Origin: Bacillus sp. BGMRC 2118
GTDB lineage: Bacteria; Bacillota; Bacilli; Bacillales; SA4
DNA length: 64,000 nt
Reading direction: 5' to 3'
NCBI GenBank assembly: GCA_008364785.1
Contig: VTTJ01000007.1
Span: 1 to 64,000 of the forward strand
This document shows positions 17,012 to 27,065 of the stretch, one piece after another; within the stretch, counting starts at the first letter, position 1, and the number at the start of each line of letters is the position of its first letter. The notes beneath the pieces were generated by a model. It was not told the origin of the DNA, did no database searches, and saw only the letters and a program-made list of their open reading frames with translations. The position numbers and the translations under genes were made by a program.

Positions 17012-17335
17012 ATGATGAAACATGTCTTTTTCTCATTTTTAACAGCTAGTTCAATACTTCTTATTAATTGGGGAGTAGTAACGGTACTAGATGCTGCATT
17101 TATTGAATACGCATTTTTAACAGGTGTTATCTCGACAGCCATTGTTCGATTTTTTAGTTCAACGGGTGGATTCAGTTCAAATAGCGCTAGGGTTAGTATC
17201 CAAGCTCAAACAGGAATAAAAATTGATGAGGAAGAACAGAGGTTTAATCCTACAGTAGTCTTCTACACAGCTCTTTCGTACACTATAATCGCTCTTATAA
17301 CAACAGCAGTTTACTATAAAGATTATTTTATGTGA
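17012..17335 (+). CDS. Small membrane protein, unknown function
   Basis: A 107-residue protein with three hydrophobic segments (about 5-22, 28-48, 83-101). The loop between them is polar (STGGFSSNSARVSIQAQTGIKIDEEEQRFNP). GGGGGGATTAGAAAGG precedes the ATG. No family was recognised. It is convergent with plsY and shares its terminator. Confidence 0.7.
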   Translation: MMKHVFFSFLTASSILLINWGVVTVLDAAFIEYAFLTGVISTAIVRFFSSTGGFSSNSARVSIQAQTGIKIDEEEQRFNPTVVFYTALSYTIIALITTAVYYKDYFM

Positions 17336-17415
17336 TTCGTTGTATGTAGATCTATCAAATTGAAGGTAGTATATTGTTCTATAGATTCAGGCAAATGTAA
17401 ACTATTTTCACACTT

Positions 17416-17461
17416 AAAAGTAAAAGCAAGCAACTCATTATGAGTGCTTGCTTTTACTTTT
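17416..17461. terminator. Bidirectional terminator
   Basis: A 17 bp inverted repeat (AAAAGTAAAAGCAAGCA / TGCTTGCTTTTACTTTT) with an inner CTCA / TGAG stem. It contains the plsY stop codon, so the last plsY codons (KSKSKHS) are part of the hairpin. Confidence 0.9.
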
Positions 17462-18049
17462 AAGTAAGTGTACCTTTGGTTCTGTTTTATCCAAGATACG
17501 TCTTATGTTCATTCGGTGTCGATAAAAGATAAAAATTACTAATAGACTAATGACTAGTATTAAAGGTATATCTCCAGTGAAAATGCTATAAGTTAATGTG
17601 TATATTCCAGTAAGCATGGAAGACAAAGAAACATATTTTGTAATGAGTATACACAGTAAAAATACAGCCAGCATGGTGATAAACATCAATGGACTATATA
17701 AAAGTAGTACTCCACCGGAAGTCGCGACTGCCTTCCCGCCTTTAAAGTTTGCAAATATAGGATACATGTGACCAATTACAGCAAATGTTCCGACCAAGAG
17801 TGGGTGGATTTCTTCCATGCCAAGGCCGAAAAATAATGGCAAGGCGGTAGCTAATGTTCCCTTCAAAATATCAGATATCGTAACAATGAAACCTGCTTTC
17901 TTCCCTAACGTACGAAATGTATTCGTACCTCCGAGATTTCCGCTTCCATGTTCTCTTATATCAATGCCATAGCCTATCTTCCCAACTAATAATCCTGAAG
18001 GAATGGAACCAATCAAATAGGCGAGGATAATTATGATTACTTCGAGCAT
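17438..18049 (-). CDS. plsY: Acyl-phosphate:glycerol-3-phosphate acyltransferase PlsY
   Basis: A 203-residue polytopic membrane enzyme that makes lysophosphatidic acid from acyl-phosphate and glycerol-3-phosphate, the first acylation step of phospholipid synthesis. The three conserved motifs are present: [26 protein letters not shown] and [12 protein letters not shown]. The start follows GTAAAGGAGAACTGAAT. In B. subtilis plsY (yneS) lies between yneR and yneT; here about 9 kb of accessory genes lie on each side. Confidence 0.96.
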   Translation of the reverse strand: MLEVIIIILAYLIGSIPSGLLVGKIGYGIDIREHGSGNLGGTNTFRTLGKKAGFIVTISDILKGTLATALPLFFGLGMEEIHPLLVGTFAVIGHMYPIFANFKGGKAVATSGGVLLLYSPLMFITMLAVFLLCILITKYVSLSSMLTGIYTLTYSIFTGDIPLILVISLLVIFIFYRHRMNIRRILDKTEPKVHLLKSKSKHS

Positions 18050-18172
18050 ATTCAGTTCTCCTTTACATCAAATTGTAGCACAAATAACAAATTGAAAAAT
18101 TCTTCTAATTTTTGAATACCTATTTAATTTTATCGAAGTTTTCAGTAGGATGGAAGAGGGAGGTGCAATAAA

Positions 18173-19897
18173 ATGCCTAGATTAGAAACAGATAAGAAGA
18201 AATCTATACCAACGAAATACTTGATTCTAGGAATAATTGTATCTTTACTCGTTGTTTCTAGCAGTCTAGTCTTTTTAATATATCCATTTCCATCTACGGA
18301 AAAGGTGCCATATGTTAACGAAAAACACAAGATAATGTATAAAGGAAAGATATATGAAAAGGGAATGGTGTCAAACGGTGTAATCTATTTGCCTGTAACC
18401 TTTATACAAAAAGAGATAGATTCTACTATTGCTTTAGATCAAGAGACAAATTCAATCATTATGACAACGAGAGATAAAGTAATACAAATGCCTTCTGAGT
18501 CCCTTACTTCATTTGTGAATGGTACTGAAGTCAACCTTGAGGTCCCAGCAATGATGACGAAGGATAAAAAAGCGTATGTCGCGTATTCAGCCATACAAAA
18601 GTATTATCCGTTTGAAGTGTCAATACTACCTAAAACAGAAGCGATATTAGTTACCCAAAATGGAGATACAATTTTATCAGGTAAAGTACTTTCAACAAAA
18701 AGTGAGCATGAACTTCGTATTCGTAAGGAAGCTAGTGTTACTTCACCTTATTTTGCTCAAGTGAAACCAGGTGAAGTTGTGACGATAGAAAAAGAAGTGG
18801 ATGGGTATTACTACGTTCGAAAACAAAATGGGATAAAGGGTTTTATTCAAAAAAACATCGTAAAAGTACACAATACAGAAACCGTTCTAATAAAAAGAGA
18901 AGAGACACCCAAATACACACCTACCGTAAAGTGGCCAATTAACTTAACGTGGGAAGCAGTCTACTCGCAAAATCCAGATATAGCCAAGTTACCTGCCTTA
19001 GAGGGAGTTAATGTTGTATCTCCTACTTGGTTTTCTATTAAAAATGAATCAGGAGAAGTAGCGAATCTCGGTTCAATAGAGTATGTGAACTGGGCAAAGT
19101 CAAAAAATATTCAAGTCTGGGGATTGTTTTCAAATGATTTCAACCCTGACTTAACACATGAAGTACTAAAAAACTTCGAAACTAGGCAAACAGTAATTAG
19201 TCAATTACTTCAATATAGTGAAATGTATCAACTAGACGGGATAAATGTAGATTTTGAGAATGTCCATTTGGAAGATGGCAAGCTCCTTACTCAGTTTATG
19301 CGAGAGTTAACACCATATATGCATGAAGCGGGTCTAACCGTTTCAATGGATATTACTTTTATTTCTACAAGCGAGAATTGGTCGATGTTTTACGAGAGAG
19401 AACAGCTTGCTAGTATTGTAGACTATTTAATTGTCATGGCGTATGATGAGCATTGGGGTACTTCTCCTGTAGCAGGAAGTGTAGCCAGTTTTCCATGGGT
19501 TGAACAAAACTTACAGGCATTACTTGAGGTGGTTCCGCATAACCAAGTTATTTTAGGTATACCAACTTATTCGAGAATATGGAAAGAGCAAGATACGGAA
19601 GGTGGAAATATAGAAGTATCTTCTAAGGCCTATTCCATGGATGAGATTGAGGCATGGATCATAGAAAAACAAGTAACCCCCGTATACGATGAAAAATCAG
19701 GACAGATGTATGCTGAGTTCCGGGATGAAAGCGAGAAGTCCACGTACAAAGTTTGGATTGAGGACGAAAACTCTCTTGCGAAAAGAAGTCAAATGGTTCA
19801 CCACTTCAACTTGGCAGGAGTCGCAACATGGAACCGATATTTTGCAAGCGATGGTGCATGGAGTACAATTGATGAATCCTTGAAGAAAAGAAAGTAA
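18173..19897 (+). CDS. Membrane-anchored glycoside hydrolase family 18 protein with SH3 domain
   Basis: A 574-residue protein with an N-terminal membrane anchor (about 17-38), a copper-amine-oxidase-N-like beta domain (about 45-160), a bacterial SH3 domain (about 170-235, ELRIRKEASV.., GYYYVRKQNGIKGFIQ), then a GH18 barrel. The catalytic motif DGINVDFE places the acid at E362. The chain YLIVMAYDEHWGTSPVAG is also typical. Bacillus relatives cleave peptidoglycan or cortex sugars and often act in spores, but the substrate is not shown here. AAGAGGGAGGTG precedes the ATG. A terminator follows. Confidence 0.9.
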   Translation: MPRLETDKKKSIPTKYLILGIIVSLLVVSSSLVFLIYPFPSTEKVPYVNEKHKIMYKGKIYEKGMVSNGVIYLPVTFIQKEIDSTIALDQETNSIIMTTRDKVIQMPSESLTSFVNGTEVNLEVPAMMTKDKKAYVAYSAIQKYYPFEVSILPKTEAILVTQNGDTILSGKVLSTKSEHELRIRKEASVTSPYFAQVKPGEVVTIEKEVDGYYYVRKQNGIKGFIQKNIVKVHNTETVLIKREETPKYTPTVKWPINLTWEAVYSQNPDIAKLPALEGVNVVSPTWFSIKNESGEVANLGSIEYVNWAKSKNIQVWGLFSNDFNPDLTHEVLKNFETRQTVISQLLQYSEMYQLDGINVDFENVHLEDGKLLTQFMRELTPYMHEAGLTVSMDITFISTSENWSMFYEREQLASIVDYLIVMAYDEHWGTSPVAGSVASFPWVEQNLQALLEVVPHNQVILGIPTYSRIWKEQDTEGGNIEVSSKAYSMDEIEAWIIEKQVTPVYDEKSGQMYAEFRDESEKSTYKVWIEDENSLAKRSQMVHHFNLAGVATWNRYFASDGAWSTIDESLKKRK

Positions 19898-19931
19898 CGA
19901 ATAAATGTTATAGTAAATAGTTTTGCATAAG

Positions 19932-19966
19932 AAGAACAGAATGATAGCCATTCTGTTCTTGTTATT
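19932..19966 (+). terminator. GH18 gene terminator
   Basis: AGAACAGAATG-ATAGC-CATTCTGTTCT followed by TGTTATTG. Confidence 0.82.
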
Positions 19967-20150
19967 GTATAGAGCAGAATTCCGTCAAGGACGATACTTT
20001 TTAATAGTAATTACAAATGCCAATTTTCTTTCGTGACAATTCCGTTTCACCTCATGGTATAATGTTGATATTCTATCCACGAGTATCCTCTACTAAATTC
20101 TTCAAAAAAGACTACCCATTTAGTCAGTTCAAATTCAAGGAGTATCGATC

Positions 20151-22325
20151 ATGAAAGTAATCATTGCAGAAAAACCAGACCAAGGGAGTACACTTGCTTC
20201 TCCTTTTAAGTCAAAGAAATACCAAGGATATATTGAAATTTATCCGAATTCTACTTTTCCTGATGGTGCATATGTGACATGGGCAATCGGGCATTTATGT
20301 CAGCTTGTGGCTCCCGAGAAATATAAACCTGAATGGAAGAGATGGTCCGTTCAAAACCTGCCGATCATCCCAGGTAAGTTTCAATACGAAGTAGAAAAAT
20401 CGAAATATAAGCAATACCAAGTTGTCAAAACATTGCTATCCAAAAAGGAAGTAACCGAAATTATACACGCAGGAGATGCAGGGAGGGAAGGTGAGCTAAT
20501 AGTTCGTAATATCATCAACCATTCCGGTGTGAAAAAACCAATGAAACGTTTGTGGATTTCTTCACTTACGAAAAAGGCCATTACTGATGGCTTTGAGAAG
20601 CTACTCCAAGAGCAGGATACACGAAGTCTTTTTTATGAAGCTTATACAAGGGCTTGTGCAGACTGGGTAATCGGCATGAATGCTTCTAGAATATATAGCC
20701 TATTATTAAAGAAAAAAGGCATTGAAGATGTCTTTTCAGCAGGTCGTGTACAAACTCCAACACTTGCGCTAATAGTAAAACGGGAACTTGAGATTGAACA
20801 ATTCAAATCAGAGCCGTTTTGGGAAGTGCTTGCCACCTTTAAAATGGACGGAAAGAAATACGAAGGAAAATGGCATAAAGATAATGAGTCTAGGATTAAT
20901 GAAGAAGAAATGGCACAAAAGATTGCTGCTTTTTGCCAAAAGAAACCTGCTAGAGTTGAAGAGATGGAGACAGAACGGAAGGAATATCAACCTCCTCTAC
21001 TATTCAATTTGTCATCATTACAAGCGACAGCTAATAAGCGGTACAAGCTCTCGCCTAAAAAGACGCTCGATACATTACAACAGCTTTACCAAAAGGGAAT
21101 TGTGTCTTATCCTCGTTCTGATTCATCATTCGTAACGCCGGGGGAAGCTGAAACCTTCCCGGATATCTTAGGGAAAATTAGTAAACTAGAATCCTACCAG
21201 GATCTTTTTCCGTTACCGATTCAATCAGTAAAAGACAATAAACGCTATGTAAATGAGAAGAAGGTTACTGACCACTATGCAATTATTCCTACAGAGCAGG
21301 TTGTGGATCCTGCTAAACTATCTGGCGATGAACAGAAAATTTATGATTTAGTTATTCGACAGTTGTTAGCCGCACATCATGATAAAGCAATTTTTGATTA
21401 TACAACGATTACGACTCTTGTTGATGAAAGAGCTAAGTTTATTTCAAAAGGAAAACAGCAGATTCAAGAGGGCTGGAGAAAGGTTATTTTTCAGGATGAT
21501 CAAGAGAAAGAGACAATTCTACCTATAGTAGAGAAAAATGAAATAGGAATCGTCTCCAATGTTAAGGTGAAAGAAGGCAAAACCCAAGCTCCGAAACGAT
21601 ATACGGAAGGTCAGCTTATTACACTCATGAAGACTGCAGGCAAACATCTAGAAGACGGAGAACTTGAAAAGGTCCTCATGAAGACAGAAGGATTAGGAAC
21701 AGAAGCAACGAGAGCTGGAATTATAACAATGCTCAAGGACCGCAAGTATATTGATGTAAAGAAAAACCAAGTATTTGCGACAGATAAAGGAAAGGTTTTA
21801 ATTCGTGCAATTGGGGATAAAATTTTGGCATCACCTGAAATGACAGCAAAATGGGAGCAACGTCTCTCAGAGATTGGCACCGGTAAAGCATCACCTGCTG
21901 TATTTATGGAACAAATTAAAAAGCTCTCAGAGAAGATTATACAAGATGCGATTTCCACTTCTCAGTCATGGGATTTCGAGGGGTTAAATGTAACATCCAT
22001 CCAAAGAAAGAAATCGACGAAATCTTTCTCGAATGAAATCGTAGGGAAGTGTAAATTGTGTGATGGTCAAGTTGTCGATAAAGGATCATTTTATGGATGC
22101 TCAAATTATTCAAAAACAAAGTGTACGTTTACATTATCAAAACTAATACTAGGGAAAAAGATTACGTCTGCCCAAATTAAGAAATTACTCGAAACTGGAA
22201 AAACCGATATTATAAAAGGCTTTAAAAAAGGGGACAAACCATTTGATGCCTCATTAAGGCTGACAGAAGATCATCATAAAGTTACATTTATGATGAATGA
22301 GCCTCCATTAGTTGAACAAACATAA
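20151..22325 (+). CDS. topB: DNA topoisomerase III
   Basis: A 724-residue type IA topoisomerase, length matching B. subtilis TopB (727). The Toprim start (MKVIIAEKPDQGSTLA) and HAGDAGREGELIVR are visible. The catalytic tyrosine is Y320 (GIVSYPRSDS). VFSAGRVQTPTLAL and the GLGTEATRAGIITML segment are also present. A C-terminal cysteine cluster (CKLCDGQVV, YGCSNYSKTKC) forms a zinc-binding tail. It resolves recombination and replication intermediates. The ATG follows CAAGGAGTATCG. A TATAAT -10 lies at about 20060. Confidence 0.96.
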   Translation: MKVIIAEKPDQGSTLASPFKSKKYQGYIEIYPNSTFPDGAYVTWAIGHLCQLVAPEKYKPEWKRWSVQNLPIIPGKFQYEVEKSKYKQYQVVKTLLSKKEVTEIIHAGDAGREGELIVRNIINHSGVKKPMKRLWISSLTKKAITDGFEKLLQEQDTRSLFYEAYTRACADWVIGMNASRIYSLLLKKKGIEDVFSAGRVQTPTLALIVKRELEIEQFKSEPFWEVLATFKMDGKKYEGKWHKDNESRINEEEMAQKIAAFCQKKPARVEEMETERKEYQPPLLFNLSSLQATANKRYKLSPKKTLDTLQQLYQKGIVSYPRSDSSFVTPGEAETFPDILGKISKLESYQDLFPLPIQSVKDNKRYVNEKKVTDHYAIIPTEQVVDPAKLSGDEQKIYDLVIRQLLAAHHDKAIFDYTTITTLVDERAKFISKGKQQIQEGWRKVIFQDDQEKETILPIVEKNEIGIVSNVKVKEGKTQAPKRYTEGQLITLMKTAGKHLEDGELEKVLMKTEGLGTEATRAGIITMLKDRKYIDVKKNQVFATDKGKVLIRAIGDKILASPEMTAKWEQRLSEIGTGKASPAVFMEQIKKLSEKIIQDAISTSQSWDFEGLNVTSIQRKKSTKSFSNEIVGKCKLCDGQVVDKGSFYGCSNYSKTKCTFTLSKLILGKKITSAQIKKLLETGKTDIIKGFKKGDKPFDASLRLTEDHHKVTFMMNEPPLVEQT

Positions 22326-22366
22326 ATTTGGGTACAATAATAGAAGAGTTTTTATAAACGAAAGAA

Positions 22367-23752
22367 GTGAAGAAATTGCAGGATTTTATACAATTAGGAA
22401 TATCAGAGAAAAGGCAGGATAAACTTCGGACAATCGGAATTGCGAGTCCAACACCTGTTCAGCAACAAGCCATTCCACATTTATTAAATGGCAATGATGT
22501 CATAACGCAGGCGCAAACAGGCACGGGAAAAACAATTTCTTTTATCCTACCAATTTTAGAGAAAATTAGACCACAGGAAGAGACGATACAAGCTCTAGTC
22601 ATTACACCAACAAGAGAACTTGCCCTTCAAATTACAAATGAATTTCAGAAGCTGAAATCAGAAGATATGAACATTCTTGCTGTATATGGTGGACAAGATG
22701 TTGAGAAACAATTGAAAAGCTTACGTGGAGCAGTTCATATTGTTGTTGGAACACCAGGCAGACTATTGGATCATATTCGTCGTGAAACCATTCATTTACA
22801 GGATGTTTCGATGCTAGTGTTAGATGAAGCCGATCAAATGCTTCATATTGGTTTCATACATGAAGTGGAAACGATCATCCAAGAGGTAAATACAACTCGT
22901 CAAACGATGTTGTTTTCGGCGACCCTTTCACCAGATGTAATTCAACTTGCAAAAAAATATACATCAAATCCAGTGACAATTAAGATCAACGAAGACCGTA
23001 AAACGTTAGATGAAATAAAGCAACTTGTATATGAAACAACAGATCGTGCAAAACAAGCAACATTGGTTGAAATTTTAAAGCAGCATCGACCATATTTAGC
23101 GGTTATCTTTTGCCGAACCAAAAGAAGAGTATCCAAGTTAAACGAGGAATTAAAGGCAAAAGGAATCAATTGTGATGAACTTCATGGAGATTTATCACAA
23201 GCAAAGAGAGAGCGTGTGTTGAAGAGCTTTAGGCAGGCAGACATACAATATTTGATAGCAACTGACGTAGCTGCACGGGGCTTAGACATTGAAGGTGTTA
23301 CTCACGTATTTAATTATGATATTCCCGAAGATGTTGATAGTTATATCCATCGTATCGGCAGGACAGGAAGAGCTGGTGGACATGGGATAGCTATTACAAC
23401 AGTCGCGCATAAGGACTTCGATTTATTGCATGCCATTGAAAAAGGGATTGGCATGAAAATACCACGCAGAAAGATTGAAGTAGATCCGAGTTTATATCGA
23501 GAAGAAGACGCCCGAAAATCTCGTGAAAAAAACAATAAAACTTCAGGAAACAGACAAAGCAGAGGTAGAAGTGACCAACGAAGCAGTAGAGAACATCGCG
23601 AGCAACGTGAAAAGAAAAGAGAACAAAGAGCCAGCCAATCAAGTCGATCCACACGAAACAGTTCTGCACATAAAGGTAATTCCCCTAGAGGAGCAGGAAG
23701 GAAAAGTGTCGGTAGACCATCAATTGTAAAAGGCAGAGGAAACGCAAAATAG
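22367..23752 (+). CDS. DEAD-box RNA helicase with basic RS-rich tail
   Basis: A 461-residue DEAD-box protein. Motifs in order: Q-motif ([12 protein letters not shown]), [53 protein letters not shown] and [12 protein letters not shown]. The last 80 residues are a low-complexity Arg/Ser/Lys-rich tail ([13 protein letters not shown]...) likely to bind RNA. It is not CshA by its N-terminus; a CshB/YfmL-like role in ribosome assembly or cold adaptation is an inference. It starts at a GTG; the ribosome binding site is weak and a TTG at 22376 is an alternative. It lies 41 nt after topB. Confidence 0.9.
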   Translation: MKKLQDFIQLGISEKRQDKLRTIGIASPTPVQQQAIPHLLNGNDVITQAQTGTGKTISFILPILEKIRPQEETIQALVITPTRELALQITNEFQKLKSEDMNILAVYGGQDVEKQLKSLRGAVHIVVGTPGRLLDHIRRETIHLQDVSMLVLDEADQMLHIGFIHEVETIIQEVNTTRQTMLFSATLSPDVIQLAKKYTSNPVTIKINEDRKTLDEIKQLVYETTDRAKQATLVEILKQHRPYLAVIFCRTKRRVSKLNEELKAKGINCDELHGDLSQAKRERVLKSFRQADIQYLIATDVAARGLDIEGVTHVFNYDIPEDVDSYIHRIGRTGRAGGHGIAITTVAHKDFDLLHAIEKGIGMKIPRRKIEVDPSLYREEDARKSREKNNKTSGNRQSRGRSDQRSSREHREQREKKREQRASQSSRSTRNSSAHKGNSPRGAGRKSVGRPSIVKGRGNAK

Positions 23753-23762
23753 AAATATTAGT

Positions 23763-23797
23763 GAGATCCCTTGTGAAAAAAGGGATCTCTTTTTTAA
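23763..23797 (+). terminator. DEAD-box gene terminator
   Basis: GAGATCCCTT-GTGAAA-AAGGGATCTC followed by TTTTTT. Confidence 0.92.
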
Positions 23798-25218
23798 TCG
23801 TGCAAATCACACCTGACATAACCTCTGAACGACGATTCTAGCTTTCTCCCAAAATAAAATAGTGCCTCTTCATTACCAACTAAGCTGATTAGTTGCACGG
23901 ATATCGGCAAACCATTTCTGTCTTCGCCTATCGGTACAACTAGTGCAGGAAGTCCAAGGACATTGGCAAAAGATACGTACGGCATATAGTCTTTAAATGT
24001 TTTACGAATAGAAAAAATTTCATTATAAAGCTTTCCATGGGGTAATGCAGTAGAATGATAAACAGGAAGAATAAGAACCTTATGATGAAGATATGACTGC
24101 AGTTCCTCTTGTGCCTTTTCTAGATCAGACCTTAGTCTCTCTCTTTTTCTTTTAGAAGGCTTAAACAACCTTGCACCGATTAGAGCCCAGGATAAATAGG
24201 AGTGCATAGCTGACTTTTTTGTTACCCTTTCCTTCACAAATTCTTTCAGTACACCGAGTGGATGATGCTCTATTACTTGACGGATACTTTCTCCACCATC
24301 AATTGACATGATCAACTGCCACATAAGAGACAATTGAGTGAAGAAAGTAGGATATGTAACCTCTACTGAATGCTTTTCCTGGTTAATGAAGTAGTTTCTT
24401 ACTAGGTTGACGGTTGATGCCGTCTCCTGAGTCATTGGATAATCATGGTGAACATCAGGTATGACTAAATGAAACTGAGTTACATCTACTTTTTGTCCGA
24501 CTTGTTGACTAATAATCCTATGAATGAGCTCGGCATCATCTACTGACTTTGCCAACGCTCCAATTCCTTGCATCACTTCTTGAAAGGGATGATCAGCATA
24601 CGGAAAATGCCCTTTCTGGGATACTTGCTTATTTCCCGAACGAAAGCCAACGACCCCATTAAAATGGGCAGGAAAACGGATGGAACCACCAATATCTGAT
24701 CCTACTCCAACACTTGCTCCACCTACAGCAATCAGGGCACCTTCCCCTCCACTTGAACCACCTGCCGTACGATTTAAGTCCCAGGGGTTATTCGTTCTAC
24801 CATATAGTTTATTATCGGTCTCCTGACAAAAACAGAGAGAAGGAGTATTGCTTTTTCCAAGAATGATTGCACCTTCTTTTTTAAGCTTATGTACAATAAC
24901 AGCATCACTTGTTGCAACATGAGTTTTCCTAGAAACTAGTCCCCCTGTAGTCCTCATTCCCTGAACATCAAAAGCTTCTTTCATACTAATAGGAACACCA
25001 AACAGCTTTCCCTTAGCATTACCGGATTCTATCTGTTCATCACAACGTCTTGCTTCTTCTATGGCTGCCTGAAAACGGTCTTCCACTAAACAATTGATTG
25101 ATGGATTGATTCGATTCAGATGTTCAATGTATGTTTGAGTTGCTTCTAGTGACGTAATCTCTCTTATTCTTATTTTCTGTGCTAACGTAGAGGCATCGTA
25201 GTCTAGTATATTCTCCAT
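23794..25218 (-). CDS. Amidase-signature-family hydrolase
   Basis: A 474-residue amidase-signature enzyme. The Ser-cisSer-Lys triad is visible: Lys in PISMKEAFD, and two serines in the region GGSSGGEGAL and GSDIGGSIRFPA. RTAGGSSGGE and CQETDN are consistent with GatA-like amidases. There are no gatC or gatB neighbours and the sequence differs from GatA, so it is probably a stand-alone amidase of unknown substrate. The start follows AAAAGGAGTTGG. It is convergent with the helicase gene. Confidence 0.9.
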   Translation of the reverse strand: MENILDYDASTLAQKIRIREITSLEATQTYIEHLNRINPSINCLVEDRFQAAIEEARRCDEQIESGNAKGKLFGVPISMKEAFDVQGMRTTGGLVSRKTHVATSDAVIVHKLKKEGAIILGKSNTPSLCFCQETDNKLYGRTNNPWDLNRTAGGSSGGEGALIAVGGASVGVGSDIGGSIRFPAHFNGVVGFRSGNKQVSQKGHFPYADHPFQEVMQGIGALAKSVDDAELIHRIISQQVGQKVDVTQFHLVIPDVHHDYPMTQETASTVNLVRNYFINQEKHSVEVTYPTFFTQLSLMWQLIMSIDGGESIRQVIEHHPLGVLKEFVKERVTKKSAMHSYLSWALIGARLFKPSKRKRERLRSDLEKAQEELQSYLHHKVLILPVYHSTALPHGKLYNEIFSIRKTFKDYMPYVSFANVLGLPALVVPIGEDRNGLPISVQLISLVGNEEALFYFGRKLESSFRGYVRCDLHD

Positions 25219-25558
25219 GAATCCAACTCCTTTTGAGTTATGTTTACCTTTAGACTACCTCTATATTAGAAAGTAGTCTATATATTTAATAAATTCAGTA
25301 AATACAACTAGAAGACTGAAAATACAAATATGAATTTAGGTTTGCACAAATACAGGAAGTATCATTTGAGAGAAAATCATCGAACTTTAGGGTGAATTTA
25401 CCTTGTACAGTTAGTAATGATGAGCCTAAGAAATATCTAAAGAATGCTATATGTGTTCGTAAACTCAACGTACTGAAAGAAAATGCGTAACAGGTGAAGA
25501 GGTTAATTGGGAGTTACTGTCCAATTCTTAAAGAGTTTTTTTATAATCATTAATGAAG

Positions 25559-25866
25559 AGGATGGGACAAAAGTATCGTAGATGAATAAAAATCCGAACT
25601 CATTCAAATTTGTTTATTAAAATTTGAATGAGTTCGGATTTTATTATTTGTTTAGCTAGAATATATGTATTGTTTTAAGCTAGTTAGACTCCTGCGGGAG
25701 AAGCGAGTTAGGTGTGGTCCCGCAGAGAGGAACGACTGGGGAGGCTCACCAACACCCCGCGGAAAGCGAAGTCTTGCACGGAAATTAACATCGGTATTAA
25801 AAGCCAATCTATTCTGAAATTGTTCATGTTTAGAGTGTTATGTTTTAGTTTTGTACCTGCCTCTTT
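25559..25866 (+). repeat. GC-rich Bacillaceae intergenic element, copy 2
   Basis: Starts at GATGGGACAAAAG, ends near TTTTGTACC (its approximate inverse). Inside is a perfect 22 bp hairpin (AAAATCCGAACTCATTCAAATT and its complement) at about 25589-25642, then a GC-rich core with CTCCTGCGGGAG, GTCCCGCAG, GGGGAGGCTCACC and CCCCGCGGAAAGCGAAG. It is related to 16524-16745 in opposite orientation. No open frame. The rest of the 25219-25558 gap has only a weak AATTGG / CCAATT hairpin near 25507. Confidence 0.75.
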
Positions 25867-25874
25867 GTAAAATA

Positions 25875-26456
25875 TTATTTCTTTTTTGAAGTAGCAACCC
25901 CTCCTGATAGTACAAACTTCATAGCATCCTCTGGCTGTACATCTAGAATTTGAACGTCATTTTTATGAATTAAGAAGGTGAAGCCTGCAACTTGAAATGT
26001 TTGTGGGATGTATACAGCTATATGGTCTTTTAATTGTGAGTTAAAAGACTCAACTTCTTCGGATGTAACGAATCCAATCACTTTCATTTCGGTATTTGGC
26101 ATCGTCACGAGTGCTACTTTTGAGAATGATTTTTTCTCCCCAAGTAATGATTCGAATGTATCTTTAATCACTGAATATAGCGTCTTTACTAATGGAATTC
26201 TTTCAAGCAATCGGTCCATTAGTACAATAAGTTTTCCAGTGAGATATTTCGTTGATAGCCAACCAAGCACTGTAATTAGAGCTAACGTCATGATAATACC
26301 AATACCTGGTATATAGTCATCTTCCATATATGGTTTTAGTGTATTGCCTAAAATACTATCTAAAAAGTTAAAAAGCTTCACAACAATATAAATGACGAGA
26401 ATAATCGGAACAATCGTTAATAAACCTTTTGCGAAATTGCGTAATAAAAACTTCAT
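25875..26456 (-). CDS. DUF502 family membrane protein
   Basis: A 193-residue protein with two N-terminal transmembrane segments (about 9-30 and 50-70) and a soluble domain. TIVPIILVIYIVVK, IPLVKTLYSVIKDTFESLLG and YIPQTFQVAGFTFLIHK are typical of DUF502. Its function is unknown. AAAAGGAAGAGGAGAT precedes the ATG. It is alone and divergent from the next gene. Confidence 0.87.
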   Translation of the reverse strand: MKFLLRNFAKGLLTIVPIILVIYIVVKLFNFLDSILGNTLKPYMEDDYIPGIGIIMTLALITVLGWLSTKYLTGKLIVLMDRLLERIPLVKTLYSVIKDTFESLLGEKKSFSKVALVTMPNTEMKVIGFVTSEEVESFNSQLKDHIAVYIPQTFQVAGFTFLIHKNDVQILDVQPEDAMKFVLSGGVATSKKK

Positions 26457-26714
26457 TGAAATCTCCTCTTCCTTTTACCAAACATGTAATAAGTATATGA
26501 GACGGACTTGTGCAAAATCAAACAAAAAGTGAGTAGCGGAAAAATCAGTGAAATCAGATAATCTACAAAAAATAACAAAAATAAATATAGTAATAGCGTA
26601 ATTCTGGAGAAAATAGCTGAAAGGGCTATTAAACACAACCTCAAATCTTATGGTAATAAATACTTCAGCTTTGTTCAAACTAAGGGAAAAATGACGTTAA
26701 AGGAGATTACATAC

Positions 26715-27014
26715 ATGATATTTTATGCGTGTGTTAAGTATGATGAAGTAAGTCCAGAAACATATAAAGGAATTGAAGTGACAACATTAGGTAATTCAAC
26801 AGATGTTATCGCAAGCTTTGAATCGTATGATCCGGTTCAAGATTATCATAATTTTGTTAGCTGGTCTGAGGGTGTTGGTGAAGATAATGTTGGCTTTTGT
26901 GATAGCCTAAAGCATTTTGCACAGGATTATGAAAGAGTTTCTAGCGAAGGTTCTCAGGAGATGCTAGCGATGATTTACGGTGAACATGCAGACTGTGATA
27001 ATTCATTTTCTTGA
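26715..27014 (+). CDS. Hypothetical protein (99 aa)
   Basis: A soluble 99-residue acidic protein starting MIFYACVKYDEVSPE, with three cysteines spread along it (C5, one in GFCDSLK, and one in HADCDN). I chose the ATG at 26715 because AAAGGAGATT lies 7 nt upstream; an ATG at 26691 lacks a site. No family or motif was recognised. It precedes yneT by 52 nt and could share a transcript with it. Confidence 0.7.
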   Translation: MIFYACVKYDEVSPETYKGIEVTTLGNSTDVIASFESYDPVQDYHNFVSWSEGVGEDNVGFCDSLKHFAQDYERVSSEGSQEMLAMIYGEHADCDNSFS

Positions 27015-27065
27015 ACGTCAATTGTTATTCAGTCATAGTGTATGAAGAGGGAGAGTGAATATAGC

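Noticed and set aside
26453..26678. Two overlapping minus-strand frames upstream of the DUF502 gene
   Set aside because: They are AT-rich with phenylalanine and leucine runs, lack ribosome binding sites and occupy the promoter region between divergent genes.
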